The position numbers were made by a program, and so were the translations under genes. DNA of 64,000 bases from Pseudomonas sp. p1(2021b) (lineage in GTDB: Bacteria > Pseudomonadota > Gammaproteobacteria > Pseudomonadales > Pseudomonadaceae): NCBI RefSeq assembly GCF_020151015.1, contig NZ_CP083746.1, forward strand, positions 2,385,001 to 2,449,000, written 5' to 3'. Below, one piece after another: positions 17,978 through 26,367 of this stretch. A model generated the notes under the pieces. It was not told the origin of the DNA and did no database searches. It saw only the letters and a program-made list of their open reading frames with translations. The stretch's first letter is position 1. Each line of letters opens with the position of its first letter.

Positions 17978-18027
17978 TTTTGTGCTTGTTTTTGAAAAAA
18001 CATAAAACCAATAAAAGGAAGACTACC

Positions 18028-19446
18028 GTGGCCGCTGAAATCCAAGACAGCCGCTCCGCCCGCTTCGCCTTGCGCTGCTCCAACTGGGCCGAACGCTGGT
18101 TCCCCGACTCCTGGGTGTTCGCAGCCCTGGCCGTGGTGCTGGTGTGCGTGGGCGCCATGCTCATGGGCGGCAAGCCCACCGACACCGCCAAGGCCTTCGG
18201 CGATGGGTTCTGGAGCCTGATCCCATTCACCATGCAGATGGCCTTCGTGGTCATCGGCGGCTATGTGGTGGCCAGCTCGCCGCCCGCTGCTCGGCTGATC
18301 GACCGCCTGGCCCGCTTGCCCAGCAATGGCCGTTCGGCGGTGTGCTGGGTGGCGCTGATCTCGATGCTCGCCTCGCTGCTCAACTGGGGGCTGTCGCTGG
18401 TGTTCGGAGGCTTGCTGGTACGCGCCCTGGCACGTCGCCAGGACCTGAAGATGGACTATCGCGCCGCCGGTGCCGCCGCCTACCTGGGCCTGGGCGCGGT
18501 CTGGGCGCTGGGGCTGTCGTCCTCGGCGGCGCAACTGCAGGCCAACCCGGCCAGCCTGCCGCCTTCGATCCTGGCCATCACGGGGGTGATCCCGTTCACC
18601 GAAACCATCTTCCTGTGGCAGTCCGGCGTCATGCTGGCGGCCCTGGTGATCGTCTCGCTGGTGATCGCCTACGCCACCGCCCCCGGCCCGAACAGTGCCC
18701 GCACCGCCGAACAGTGTGGCGTGGACCCAAGTTTCAGCGCGCCGCCACCGGCCCAGCGTACGCGCCCGGGCGAGTGGCTGGAATACAGCCCGATCCTGAC
18801 CCTGCTGCTGGTGGCCCTCGCCGCAGGCTGGCTGTACCACGAATTCGCCACCAAGCCTGCCATTACCGCGATCTCGGGCCTGAACACCTACAATTTCCTG
18901 TTCATCATGCTCGGCGCCTTGCTCCACTGGCGCCCGCGCAGTTTCCTGGACGCAGTGGCCCGCGCCGTGCCGACCACCACCGGGGTGCTGATCCAGTTCC
19001 CACTGTATGGCTCGATCGCGGCCGTCCTCACCCAGGTCAAGGGCGTGGACGAGCAGACCCTGGCCCACCACATCTCCACGTTCTTCGTGCAGATCGCCTC
19101 CCACGACACCTATGCCGTGCTCATGGGCGTCTATTCGGCGGTGCTGGGCTTCTTCATCCCGTCCGGTGGCGGCAAGTGGATCATCGAGGCGCCCTACGTG
19201 ATGCTGGTGGCCAACGACCTGCAGTACCACCTGGGCTGGGCGGTGCAGATCTACAACGCCGCCGAAGCACTGCCGAACCTGATCAACCCGTTCTACATGC
19301 TGCCGCTGCTGGGTGTGCTAGGGCTCAAGGCGCGGGACCTGATCGGCTTCTCCTTCGTGCAGTTGCTGGTGCATGTGCCGTTGGTGCTGGTGCTCTTGTG
19401 GGCGCTGGGCACGACCTTGCAGTACGTACCGCCGGTCATGCCGTAG
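18028..19446 (+). CDS. atoE: Short-chain fatty acid transporter, AtoE family
   Basis: A 472-residue membrane protein with about ten or more hydrophobic segments. It begins AAEIQDSRSARFALRCSNWAERWFPDSW and has the family segments NWGLSLVFGGLLVRAL, PFTETIFLWQSGVML and FFIPSGGGKWIIEAPYV. AtoE-type proteins import acetoacetate or butyrate. GTG 18028 is chosen because AAGGAAG precedes it at good spacing; earlier in-frame starts fall in the REPIN tail. The preceding CoA-transferase genes give an obvious metabolic link. A terminator follows at 19466. Confidence 0.88.
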   Translation: MAAEIQDSRSARFALRCSNWAERWFPDSWVFAALAVVLVCVGAMLMGGKPTDTAKAFGDGFWSLIPFTMQMAFVVIGGYVVASSPPAARLIDRLARLPSNGRSAVCWVALISMLASLLNWGLSLVFGGLLVRALARRQDLKMDYRAAGAAAYLGLGAVWALGLSSSAAQLQANPASLPPSILAITGVIPFTETIFLWQSGVMLAALVIVSLVIAYATAPGPNSARTAEQCGVDPSFSAPPPAQRTRPGEWLEYSPILTLLLVALAAGWLYHEFATKPAITAISGLNTYNFLFIMLGALLHWRPRSFLDAVARAVPTTTGVLIQFPLYGSIAAVLTQVKGVDEQTLAHHISTFFVQIASHDTYAVLMGVYSAVLGFFIPSGGGKWIIEAPYVMLVANDLQYHLGWAVQIYNAAEALPNLINPFYMLPLLGVLGLKARDLIGFSFVQLLVHVPLVLVLLWALGTTLQYVPPVMP

Positions 19447-19465
19447 ATGTAGGAAAGCCAGAAGA

Positions 19466-19491
19466 GGGCGGTAGGAAACCGCCCTTTTTTT
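19466..19491 (+). terminator. Rho-independent terminator of the atoE operon
   Basis: GGGCGGT-AGGAA-ACCGCCC followed by seven or eight T residues, 20 bases past the transporter stop. A textbook intrinsic terminator. Confidence 0.9.
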
Positions 19492-19508
19492 CGTCTCGAT
19501 GAATTATA

Positions 19509-19527
19509 GATAACGATTCGCATCAGT
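19509..19527. promoter_or_regulatory. Fur-like box
   Basis: GATAACGATTCGCATCAGT matches the 19-base Fur consensus at about 11-12 positions, including GATAA-GAT and the CAT core. It lies about 75 bases before the start of a siderophore receptor gene, where a Fur box is expected. Confidence 0.55.
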
Positions 19528-19601
19528 GATTCGTTCCCAAGTGAATGCCGCCGTGCGGCAGGCAAGGACATTCATCGAAACGAACAAGGAGCAAGGCAGC
19601 G

Positions 19602-21818
19602 ATGTTCGCGCCCATCAGCCGTTGCATGACCCTGACCCTGGGGTTGTGCATCACCACCACTGCAACCCTGGCCGAAGAAACCGACCACCAGGCCAGTGCA
19701 GAAGTCCTGGAACTGGATTCCACTGAAGTCTTCGCCCAGGGCTTGGGCAGCACCACGGAGCATACCGGCTCCTACACCACCGGCAGCATGAGCGCGGCCA
19801 CGCGCCTGAACCTGTCGATCAAGGAAACGCCGCAATCGGTCTCGGTGCTGACCCGCCAGCAGCTGGACGACTTCCAGCTCAACACCCTGTCCGAAGCCAT
19901 GGCCCACGTCACCGGGGTCACCGTGCAGCGCAACGATTCGGAGCGGCCGGCCTACTATTCGCGGGGTTACGCGATCAACAATTTCCAGGTCGACGGGATG
20001 CTCAACACCTTCTCGGGGCTGAAGTCCGACTCCGACACCATCATCTACGACCGCATCGAAGTGGTACGCGGCGCTACCGGGTTGACCACCGGCGCGGGCG
20101 ACCCGTCCGGCACCATTGCCATGGTGCGCAAGCGGCCCACCCATGAACTGGCCATCCGCAGCGGGGCCAGTGCCGGCAGCTTCGACAACTACTACAGCTA
20201 CCTCGATGTCGGCGGCCCGCTGGGCTGGGACGGGCGGCTGCGCGGGCGCACCGTGCTGGCCTACCGCGACGCCAAGTCGTTCATGGACAAATACGCCAAC
20301 CAACGCGAGGTGGCCTACGGCGTCCTCGAGGCCGACCTGACCGACAGTACGGTGTTGGCAATCGGCTACGACTACCAGAACAAGCATGTGCAGGGGTCGT
20401 CCTGGGGGACGGTGCCGATCTGGAACGGCGACGGCAGCAAGGCCAACCTGCCACGCTCGACCAACCTGACCGCGCCTTGGTCGTCCTGGCCTTTGAAGGA
20501 CGAGACGGTGTTCGTCACCCTCGACCAGCAGCTGGCCAACGATTGGCTGCTCAAGGCGGCCTATACCCATCGCCAGAGTGACAGCGATGGCAAGGTGTAC
20601 TACGGCGGCAATGGCTTCCCCGAGGCCGACCGTAGCGGCATGACGGCTTGGCTGGCGCACTTTTCCGGCATGGAGAAAATGGACGCCATCGACTTCAACG
20701 TAGCCGGGCCCTACACGCTGTTCGGTCGCAGCCATGACTTGATGGTCGGCTACGGTGAGTCGCAGCGGCGCAACACTGAGCCTTATCTGGTGCGTCAGGC
20801 ATTGCCGGACGACTACACGAAGATCCCGGACTGGAAGCACATGGGGTCGATCCCCAAGTTCTTCGACACCGACTCCGGGCGAGACGCCTCGCGTGGCTAC
20901 ACCCGGCAGAAGGCCGGCTACATCGCCACCCGCCTGAACCCCACCGAGCGTCTGCATGTGGTGCTCGGCAGCCGTTACGGCACTTGGCAGAGCGAGCAAC
21001 GCCAATGGGCCTACGTCGATGCCCTCAACGGCAAGGAGCTGCCGCGCACCAAACAGACCCAGAGCGACCAGTGGACCCCCTATGCCGGTGTGCTCTACGA
21101 CCTGACCGAACAGTACACCGTGTACGCCAGCTACACCGACATCTTCAACCCGCAGACGGTGCGGGATGTGAACCGCAACTACCTGGACCCGATCGTCGGT
21201 AAGGTCTATGAGGTGGGCCTGAAGGGCAGCCTGTTCGAGGACCGCCTGAACCTGAGTAGCGCGGTGTATCGCAGCAAGCAGGACAACGTGCCCGAGCGTG
21301 ACGACACGGTGGACCCGGGCGGCAACGAGGTGTTCTACAAGTCCGGAGGCAAGGGGGTGGTGGTGGAGGGCTTCGAGGCCGAGGTCGCAGGCGAGGTGAT
21401 GCCCGACTGGCAGATGAGCCTGGGCTACAGCTATACCCATGCCGCAGCGGCCGACCATACCCGCAAGAGCCCCGAGCAGCCGCTGAACCTGGTGCGCCTG
21501 GCTAGCACCTACACGCTGACGCCAGCGTTGACGGTTGGCGGCACGCTGGACTGGCAGAGCGAGACCTACAAATCGACCAAGCGCCCGGTCGGGCGTACCG
21601 AGCAAGGCAAGTTCATCACCGTGGCCGATACCGTCAGCCAGGGTGCCTTCTCGGTGGTCGGTCTGATGGCCCGTTACCGATTCGACGAGCACTTGTCGGT
21701 GTCGTTGAATGTGAAGAACCTGTTCGATGAGCATTACTACAACAACATCGGGTTCTACAACGGGGTGTACTACGGCGAACCCCGGACGGTGATGCTGGGT
21801 GTCGATTGGCGGCTCTAG
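19602..21818 (+). CDS. TonB-dependent siderophore receptor
   Basis: A 738-residue outer-membrane receptor. Met 19602 begins a signal peptide (MFAPISRCMTLTLGLC, then ATLAEE). The plug starts at IKETPQSVSVLTRQQLDDF and has RIEVVRGATGLTTGAGDPSGTI; the barrel ends in VMLGVDWRL with a terminal-region aromatic. No N-terminal signalling (STN) domain is present, so it does not work through a FecR/sigma pair. It resembles FpvA/FoxA/FhuE-type ferric-siderophore receptors. No siderophore biosynthesis genes are nearby, so use of a foreign siderophore is likely. A Fur-like box lies upstream. Confidence 0.9.
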   Translation: MFAPISRCMTLTLGLCITTTATLAEETDHQASAEVLELDSTEVFAQGLGSTTEHTGSYTTGSMSAATRLNLSIKETPQSVSVLTRQQLDDFQLNTLSEAMAHVTGVTVQRNDSERPAYYSRGYAINNFQVDGMLNTFSGLKSDSDTIIYDRIEVVRGATGLTTGAGDPSGTIAMVRKRPTHELAIRSGASAGSFDNYYSYLDVGGPLGWDGRLRGRTVLAYRDAKSFMDKYANQREVAYGVLEADLTDSTVLAIGYDYQNKHVQGSSWGTVPIWNGDGSKANLPRSTNLTAPWSSWPLKDETVFVTLDQQLANDWLLKAAYTHRQSDSDGKVYYGGNGFPEADRSGMTAWLAHFSGMEKMDAIDFNVAGPYTLFGRSHDLMVGYGESQRRNTEPYLVRQALPDDYTKIPDWKHMGSIPKFFDTDSGRDASRGYTRQKAGYIATRLNPTERLHVVLGSRYGTWQSEQRQWAYVDALNGKELPRTKQTQSDQWTPYAGVLYDLTEQYTVYASYTDIFNPQTVRDVNRNYLDPIVGKVYEVGLKGSLFEDRLNLSSAVYRSKQDNVPERDDTVDPGGNEVFYKSGGKGVVVEGFEAEVAGEVMPDWQMSLGYSYTHAAAADHTRKSPEQPLNLVRLASTYTLTPALTVGGTLDWQSETYKSTKRPVGRTEQGKFITVADTVSQGAFSVVGLMARYRFDEHLSVSLNVKNLFDEHYYNNIGFYNGVYYGEPRTVMLGVDWRL

Positions 21819-22225
21819 GACAAGGGCAGCTGGCTTCAGGAGCGCAGGCATTCTGTGGACGATTCTGTGGTGCTGGACACGCTCAAATTGCTTCGGTTGG
21901 CTTACTGCTCAGCCGTGGCTCCGCTTCCTCGTGGGAGCTGGCGGAGCCTGCGATGGGCCGCAAAGCGGCCCCTTGAGTCTGGCTCCACCGTTTGAGGGCT
22001 TGGGGCTGCTTTGCACCCATCGCAGGCTGTCGCCAGCTCTCATAGAACAACGCATAACTCATTGATTTGACAAGGCCTGTAGGACCGCCGCACCGCCACT
22101 CCTACAGCAGAAGGCGGCGCTAGCCACTTGTTCTCTGCGCGACAGCGCAGCCCAAAGGGCTGGGTGATCTCCCACCGAGATTGCACCGCTCCCGCGATAG
22201 GCCTACGGCCTCTGATTCACACAGG
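21819..22225. repeat. 407-bp intergenic stretch with a REPIN
   Basis: Two inverted REPs at about 21929-21973 and 22000-22043 share GTGGGAGCTGGC(G)GAGCCTGCGATGG-type cores, imperfectly paired. This is the same REP class as the two that flank the RAYT gene at 48 kb. A degenerate REP-like hairpin with GTAGGA and TCCTAC ends follows at about 22079-22107. I see no coding sequence in this stretch. Confidence 0.75.
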
Positions 22226-23104
22226 TCAATGCATCAACAGCGCCTGCAAGGCCTGGCGAGCTTGCTCGTCCAACCCGAACACCGGCCGCCGTGGCTCGCC
22301 CACGGGCAGCCCGGTCATGGCCAGCCCGGCCTTGATGGTAGCCGGCAGGCCGCCCTTGAGGATGAAGTCCAGTAAGGGCAGCTGGCGATAGAACAACGCC
22401 TTGGCCTGCGCCAGGTCGCCCGCCAATACCGCCTGGTACAGACGCTGGTTGAGGTCGGGGATCAGGTTGGCGGCGGCGGTGCACCAGCCCTTGGCACCTG
22501 CCACGAACGCCTCCAGCGCCAGCGGGTTGCAGCCGTTGTAGAACGGTACCTGGCCTTCACCGAGCAGGTGCAGCTTGTGCATGCGCTGGATATCGCCGGT
22601 GCTCTCCTTGACCATGGTGACATTGTCGACCTCACGTACGATGCGCAGGATCAACTCCACCGACATGTCGGTACCACTGGTGGCCGGGTTGTTGTAGAGC
22701 ATGATCGGGATGTCGATCGCCGCACCGATGGCCCGGTAATGCTGGACGATCTCGGCCTCGCCGAGCTTCCAGTAGGCCGAAGGCAGCACCATCACCGCAT
22801 CGGCGCCGTGTTGCTGGGCAAAGCGGGCGCGCCGTACGGCGCTGGCAGTGGTCAGGTCGGAGACGCTGACGATGCTCGGCACGCGCCCGGCGATGCGCGC
22901 CAGGCTGTACTCGGCCACCTGCCGCCATTCCTCGTCGCTCAGGTATGCACCTTCGCCGGTGCTGCCCAGCGGGGCGATGGCCTGGACCCCATGGTCGATC
23001 AGCCGGTCGATGGACTGGCCCAGGGCAGGCAGGTCGAGCTGTTCGCCGTCGGCGCTGAAGGGGGTGATGGTGTAGCCGATGATGCCGTGGAATTCAGTAG
23101 TCAT
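22226..23104 (-). CDS. Dihydrodipicolinate synthase (DapA) family lyase
   Basis: A 292-residue class I aldolase-fold protein. The family N-terminal phrase GIIGYTITPF and GSTGEGAYLSDEEW are clear; the active-site Tyr is in LYNNPATSG and the Schiff-base Lys in VKESTGDI. It should cleave or condense a pyruvate-containing substrate. DapA itself is normally encoded elsewhere, and pairing with a class II aldolase under its own regulator points to catabolism of a sugar acid or hydroxylated acid. The start is MTTEFHG at 23104; 33 bases separate it from the upstream aldolase gene in the same minus-strand unit. Confidence 0.82.
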   Translation of the reverse strand: MTTEFHGIIGYTITPFSADGEQLDLPALGQSIDRLIDHGVQAIAPLGSTGEGAYLSDEEWRQVAEYSLARIAGRVPSIVSVSDLTTASAVRRARFAQQHGADAVMVLPSAYWKLGEAEIVQHYRAIGAAIDIPIMLYNNPATSGTDMSVELILRIVREVDNVTMVKESTGDIQRMHKLHLLGEGQVPFYNGCNPLALEAFVAGAKGWCTAAANLIPDLNQRLYQAVLAGDLAQAKALFYRQLPLLDFILKGGLPATIKAGLAMTGLPVGEPRRPVFGLDEQARQALQALLMH

Positions 23105-23137
23105 GGTGAAAAGGCTCCGCAAGCAAGGCATTAGGGT

Positions 23138-23920
23138 TCAGTTCAGGCAGTCGGCGTGCCGGCGCAGGCTCTGCCGGGCGAAATAGGCGAAGGCCGCGCC
23201 ATGACGTTTGGGCCGGTCGATCCAGTCGTGGGCCTCGCGGCCAAGCGACGGGGCGATGGGTTTGATGGTGCCCGCGGACATCGCCAGCAACTGCAGGCGT
23301 GCGGCCCGTTCGATCAGCTGGGCATAGACGCAGGCCTGCTCGATGCTGTCGCCGGTCGACAGCTGGCCGTGGTGCGAGAGCAGGATCGCGCGCTTGTCAC
23401 CCAGGGCCTGGCTGATGATCTCGCCTTCTTCGTTGCCTACCGGAACTCCTGGCCAGGCCTCGAGGAAGGCACAGTCGTCATACAGCGGGCACAGGTCCAT
23501 GTGCGAGACCTGCAGCGGCACTTCCAACATCGACAGCGCGGCGACATGGGTCGGGTGGGTATGGATGATGCAATTGACGTCCGGACGTGCGCGGTACACC
23601 CAGCTATGGAAGCGGTTGGCCGGGTTGGGCATGCCCTGGCCTTCGAGCACATCCAGGTCTTCATTGACCAGCAGCAGGTTGCTGGCACTGATCTCATCGA
23701 AACCCAGGCCCAATTGCTGGGTGTAGAAGGTGCCCGGCTGCGGGCCGCGTGCGCTGATCTGCCCGGCCAGGCCTGAATCATGGCCATGCTCGAAGAGAAT
23801 TCGGCAGGTCAGGGCCAGCTTTTCGCGCACGGTCCACGTATTATCGGCGAGCGAGCCTTGCATCTGTGTCAGGGCTTGGCGGACCAACTGGTCCTTGCTG
23901 TGTGTCAGAGTCTTGGCCAT
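23138..23920 (-). CDS. Class II aldolase/adducin family protein
   Basis: A 260-residue AraD/FucA-like protein. The zinc-binding HTHPTH motif and the later LLSHHGQLSTGDS are both present, along with the EKLALTCRILFEHGHDSGLAGQIS opening. It should act on a small keto or aldehyde acid in the cytoplasm. The start is MAKTLTH at 23920, preceded by GAGG; about 40 codons upstream are open but unlike the family and run across the regulator's promoter. It is the first gene of a unit with the DapA-family lyase and is divergent from an XRE-cupin regulator. Confidence 0.82.
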   Translation of the reverse strand: MAKTLTHSKDQLVRQALTQMQGSLADNTWTVREKLALTCRILFEHGHDSGLAGQISARGPQPGTFYTQQLGLGFDEISASNLLLVNEDLDVLEGQGMPNPANRFHSWVYRARPDVNCIIHTHPTHVAALSMLEVPLQVSHMDLCPLYDDCAFLEAWPGVPVGNEEGEIISQALGDKRAILLSHHGQLSTGDSIEQACVYAQLIERAARLQLLAMSAGTIKPIAPSLGREAHDWIDRPKRHGAAFAYFARQSLRRHADCLN

Positions 23921-24032
23921 GGGGGGTATCCTCTGTGGCGTAATGGACGATGTCGGCGCTTGTCGCCTCGCCACCTGCTGCGTGGGGTAGTCCGGTGGCG
24001 GGGCGGTCAAGTGTGTGACACAAATAATCCTA

Positions 24033-24051
24033 TATGACACAAAGTGTCATA
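24033..24051. promoter_or_regulatory. Palindromic operator upstream of the XRE-cupin regulator
   Basis: TATGACAC-AAA-GTGTCATA is a perfect inverted repeat with 8-base arms. A related GTGTGACACAA lies 22 bases to the left (24011-24021). Both sit in the divergent promoter region between the aldolase and the regulator, which suits binding of the adjacent XRE protein. Confidence 0.65.
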
Positions 24052-24084
24052 AGCAAGTACGTTCGCCCGGGAAAACCGCGTCAC

Positions 24085-24627
24085 ATGTCTATCCGACTGA
24101 AATTGCTGAGAAAAAAGCTGGGGATCACCCTGGAGTTGCTGGCCGAGAAATCCGGCATGACCAAGAGCTACCTGTCCAAGGTGGAGCGCGGCCTGAACAC
24201 CCCGTCGATCGCTGCAGCGCTGAAACTGGCGCGGGCGTTGAACGTGAATGTCGAGGAGCTGTTCGCCGAAGACCAACACGCCCAGGCCCGCTACAGCCTG
24301 GTGCGCCAGGGTGAACGCCAGGCGCTGGTGGGCGATGGCCAGGGGCCGGGGTATACGGTGCTGACCTCCCAGGTCGGCCAGCGCAGCCTGTTGCCGTTTC
24401 TCATCCAGCCGCCGACCGAGTTCAGCGACCCGACCTTCAAGGAGCATCAGGGCGAGGAGTTCCTGTTCGTGCATGAAGGGCAGGTGGAGGTGGACTTCAT
24501 GAACGAGCGGGTAGTGCTGGAGCAGGGCGATGCCTTGCACTTCAATGCCCAGACCCCGCACCGCCTGCGCTCGGTCGGGCCGCGCCAGGCACAATTATTG
24601 GTGGTCGTGCAGGGCGGCGGCGAATGA
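24085..24627 (+). CDS. XRE-family regulator with C-terminal cupin
   Basis: A 180-residue regulator. The N-terminal HTH reads LELLAEKSGMTKSYLSKVERG with TPSIAAALKLARAL; the C-terminal cupin has EHQGEEFLFVHEGQVEV and GDALHFNAQTPHRL. This is the PuuR/SutR-like layout in which the cupin senses a small ligand. ATG 24085 is preferred because the HTH begins directly after it; an earlier ATG at 24034 would start inside the palindromic operator. An AraC regulator follows 10 bases later, and the aldolase unit is divergent, so it probably represses that unit and itself. Confidence 0.85.
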   Translation: MSIRLKLLRKKLGITLELLAEKSGMTKSYLSKVERGLNTPSIAAALKLARALNVNVEELFAEDQHAQARYSLVRQGERQALVGDGQGPGYTVLTSQVGQRSLLPFLIQPPTEFSDPTFKEHQGEEFLFVHEGQVEVDFMNERVVLEQGDALHFNAQTPHRLRSVGPRQAQLLVVVQGGGE

Positions 24628-24637
24628 GGGCAGGGCG

Positions 24638-25414
24638 ATGATCGAGGTGTCGCGGTTCTGGCGGGATCCGGCCTTGCCATTCGTCGAGGCCCGGCGCGTC
24701 GGTGATGGGCGCCAGGTGTGTTACGCGGCCCATTCTCACGAGAGCTTTTCCATCGGCGTGATCACTGGGGGGCGCAGTACCTACCTTACCGGTGGTACCC
24801 AGCGGGAGGTGAGCGCAGGCGCCACGGTTTTGATGAACCCGGGCGTGGTGCATGCCTGCAACCCGATCAAGGGTGAGCCCTGGTCCTACCTGATGCTGTT
24901 CGTCGACCTGTCATGGCTGCAGGCCCGCGGCTTCGTGTTGCCCGAGGCCACCTACAGTGCATCGCCTGCGCTCTACGGCCGGCTGCTGGCGCTTTTCGCT
25001 GCACTCTTCGATGCCGAGACGGTTGGACGGGAGACGCTGTTGGCCAGCTTCTTCGAAGACCTGCCGGGTTATCTGCAGCGTGCCCCGGCCAGCGGGTTGC
25101 GAGCCCATCCACGTCTGGAGGCCGCTGCTGCATTCATCCGTGCGCACCGGCTCGACCCCCTGACCGTGAACGATATCTGCGCGGCGGTGGGCCTGTCGCG
25201 CGCCTACCTGATACGCGCGTTCGGCCAGCGCTTTGGCCTGACGCCCCACGGCTACCTGCTGGACCAGCGCGTGCAGCATGCCCGGGCGCAGTTGCGCCAA
25301 GGGCGGCCGATCGCCGAGGTAGCAATGGAGGCGGGGTTCGCCGACCAGGCGCATCTGCAACGGGCATTCAAGCAGCACCTGGCGGCGACACCGGGGCATT
25401 ATCGGCAGGGCTAG
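24638..25414 (+). CDS. AraC-family transcriptional regulator
   Basis: A 258-residue regulator. The N-terminal cupin-like sensor includes YAAHSHESFSIGVITGG and TVLMNPGVVHACNP; the C-terminal double HTH includes VNDICAAVGLSRAYLIRAFGQRFGLTPHGYL and AMEAGFADQAHLQRAFKQHL. Met 24638 (MIEVSRFW) is chosen; a longer frame overlaps the preceding gene. It sits 10 bases after the XRE-cupin gene and is convergent with a LysE exporter gene 11 bases away. It may control that exporter or the aldolase unit. Confidence 0.88.
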   Translation: MIEVSRFWRDPALPFVEARRVGDGRQVCYAAHSHESFSIGVITGGRSTYLTGGTQREVSAGATVLMNPGVVHACNPIKGEPWSYLMLFVDLSWLQARGFVLPEATYSASPALYGRLLALFAALFDAETVGRETLLASFFEDLPGYLQRAPASGLRAHPRLEAAAAFIRAHRLDPLTVNDICAAVGLSRAYLIRAFGQRFGLTPHGYLLDQRVQHARAQLRQGRPIAEVAMEAGFADQAHLQRAFKQHLAATPGHYRQG

Positions 25415-25425
25415 GCGGGGCAGGT

Positions 25426-26010
25426 TCACCCCAGCAGCAGGTACAGGGCACTGGCCGCCAACAAGGCTGCTAACGCACGGTTGAACGCACGCAGGTGTCG
25501 TGGGTTGCCCAGGTAGTGGCGAATCACGCTGCCTGCCCAGGCCCAACTGGCAATCGAAGCGAAGCAGATCGGCCCGTAGATCCAGGCGAACAGCCACAGC
25601 AAGTGCTGCTCGCCGCCGGTATAGGCCCCGACCCCCGCGATAGCCGCCAGCCAGGCCTTGGGGTTGAGCCATTGCATGAGGGCGCCGTGCCAGGCCGATG
25701 GCGCGGCTTGTGGATGTTCGCTACCCAGCTGGCCATCGTCGCTGGCCAGTTTCCAGGCCATGTACAACAGGAACGCAACGCCGCCGCCGTGCAGCACCTG
25801 GCCCAGGCGCGGCCAGCGCAGCAGCAGCTCATGCAGGCCAAGGCCGACCAGCAACAGCAGCAGGCAGAAGCCCAAGGTGGCGCCTGCGGCGTGGGCCAGG
25901 CTGGCGCGCAGGCCGTGGCGGGCACCGCTGCCCAGGGCGACGATATTGACCGGGCCGGGTGAAATGGAAGCCGCCAGGGCGAAGGCGGCCATGGACAATG
26001 ACAGGCTCAT
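25426..26010 (-). CDS. LysE/RhtB-family exporter
   Basis: A 194-residue inner-membrane protein with about five to six hydrophobic helices. The family signature is seen as AASISPGPVNIVALGSGARHGLRASLAHAAGATLGF, together with QWLNPKAWLAAIAG. It should export amino acids or related metabolites. The start is MSLSLSMAAFAL at 26010; a long open extension upstream is not membrane-like and is rejected. It is convergent with the AraC gene, a common arrangement for regulator/exporter pairs. Confidence 0.85.
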   Translation of the reverse strand: MSLSLSMAAFALAASISPGPVNIVALGSGARHGLRASLAHAAGATLGFCLLLLLVGLGLHELLLRWPRLGQVLHGGGVAFLLYMAWKLASDDGQLGSEHPQAAPSAWHGALMQWLNPKAWLAAIAGVGAYTGGEQHLLWLFAWIYGPICFASIASWAWAGSVIRHYLGNPRHLRAFNRALAALLAASALYLLLG

Positions 26011-26131
26011 GGTGGGATTCCTTGCGGGAGAAGGAAACCATGTTGGGGCAGGGCGCTGGGGTGAGTATTGAAGAAAAGTCCCCATTGCATGCGACGGGCT
26101 CACCGCGCGGCCAATCGCAGGTGGCCGTGGT

Positions 26132-26177
26132 CCCTGTAGGAGCGGGCTTGTCCCGCGATGGGCCACACCGCGGCCCC
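26132..26177. repeat. Single REP sequence
   Basis: CCCTGTAGGAGCGGGCTTGT followed by CCCGCGATGGGCC, the common P. putida REP, between the exporter and the TerC-type gene. It has no inverted partner nearby. Confidence 0.75.
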
Positions 26178-26265
26178 CTGTTACAGCTTTTGTAATAGTT
26201 TCCCGCTGTAAGTAAACACCTTGCTGGTTGTAGGATCTTTTTCCCAATTAGCTATCAAGGTCCCC

Positions 26266-26367
26266 ATGAGCACCTTCTCGGAGCCCCCCAGTCCCCGGCC
26301 GTCCTGGCCTTCTTCCCCATGTCCCCGTGACGCCTTTGCCGTGAGTACCTCGCAATGGAATGGCTAG
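26266..26367 (+). CDS. Possible proline-rich leader peptide overlapping the TerC-type gene
   Basis: A 33-residue open frame, [20 protein letters not shown] then [13 protein letters not shown]. Eight of its first twenty residues after Met are Pro or lie next to Pro. It ends at TAG 26365-26367, overlapping the start of the following gene (ATG 26355) by 13 bases in another frame. AAGG lies 6 bases before its ATG. Expression is not proven; the length, overlap and proline clusters suggest a translationally coupled leader whose reading could be slowed by proline stalling. Confidence 0.35.
   Translation: MSTFSEPPSPRPSWPSSPCPRDAFAVSTSQWNG

Noticed and set aside
19572..21851. A 759-codon minus-strand frame opposite the TonB receptor
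   Set aside because: Shadow of the receptor gene; no domain and no ribosome site.
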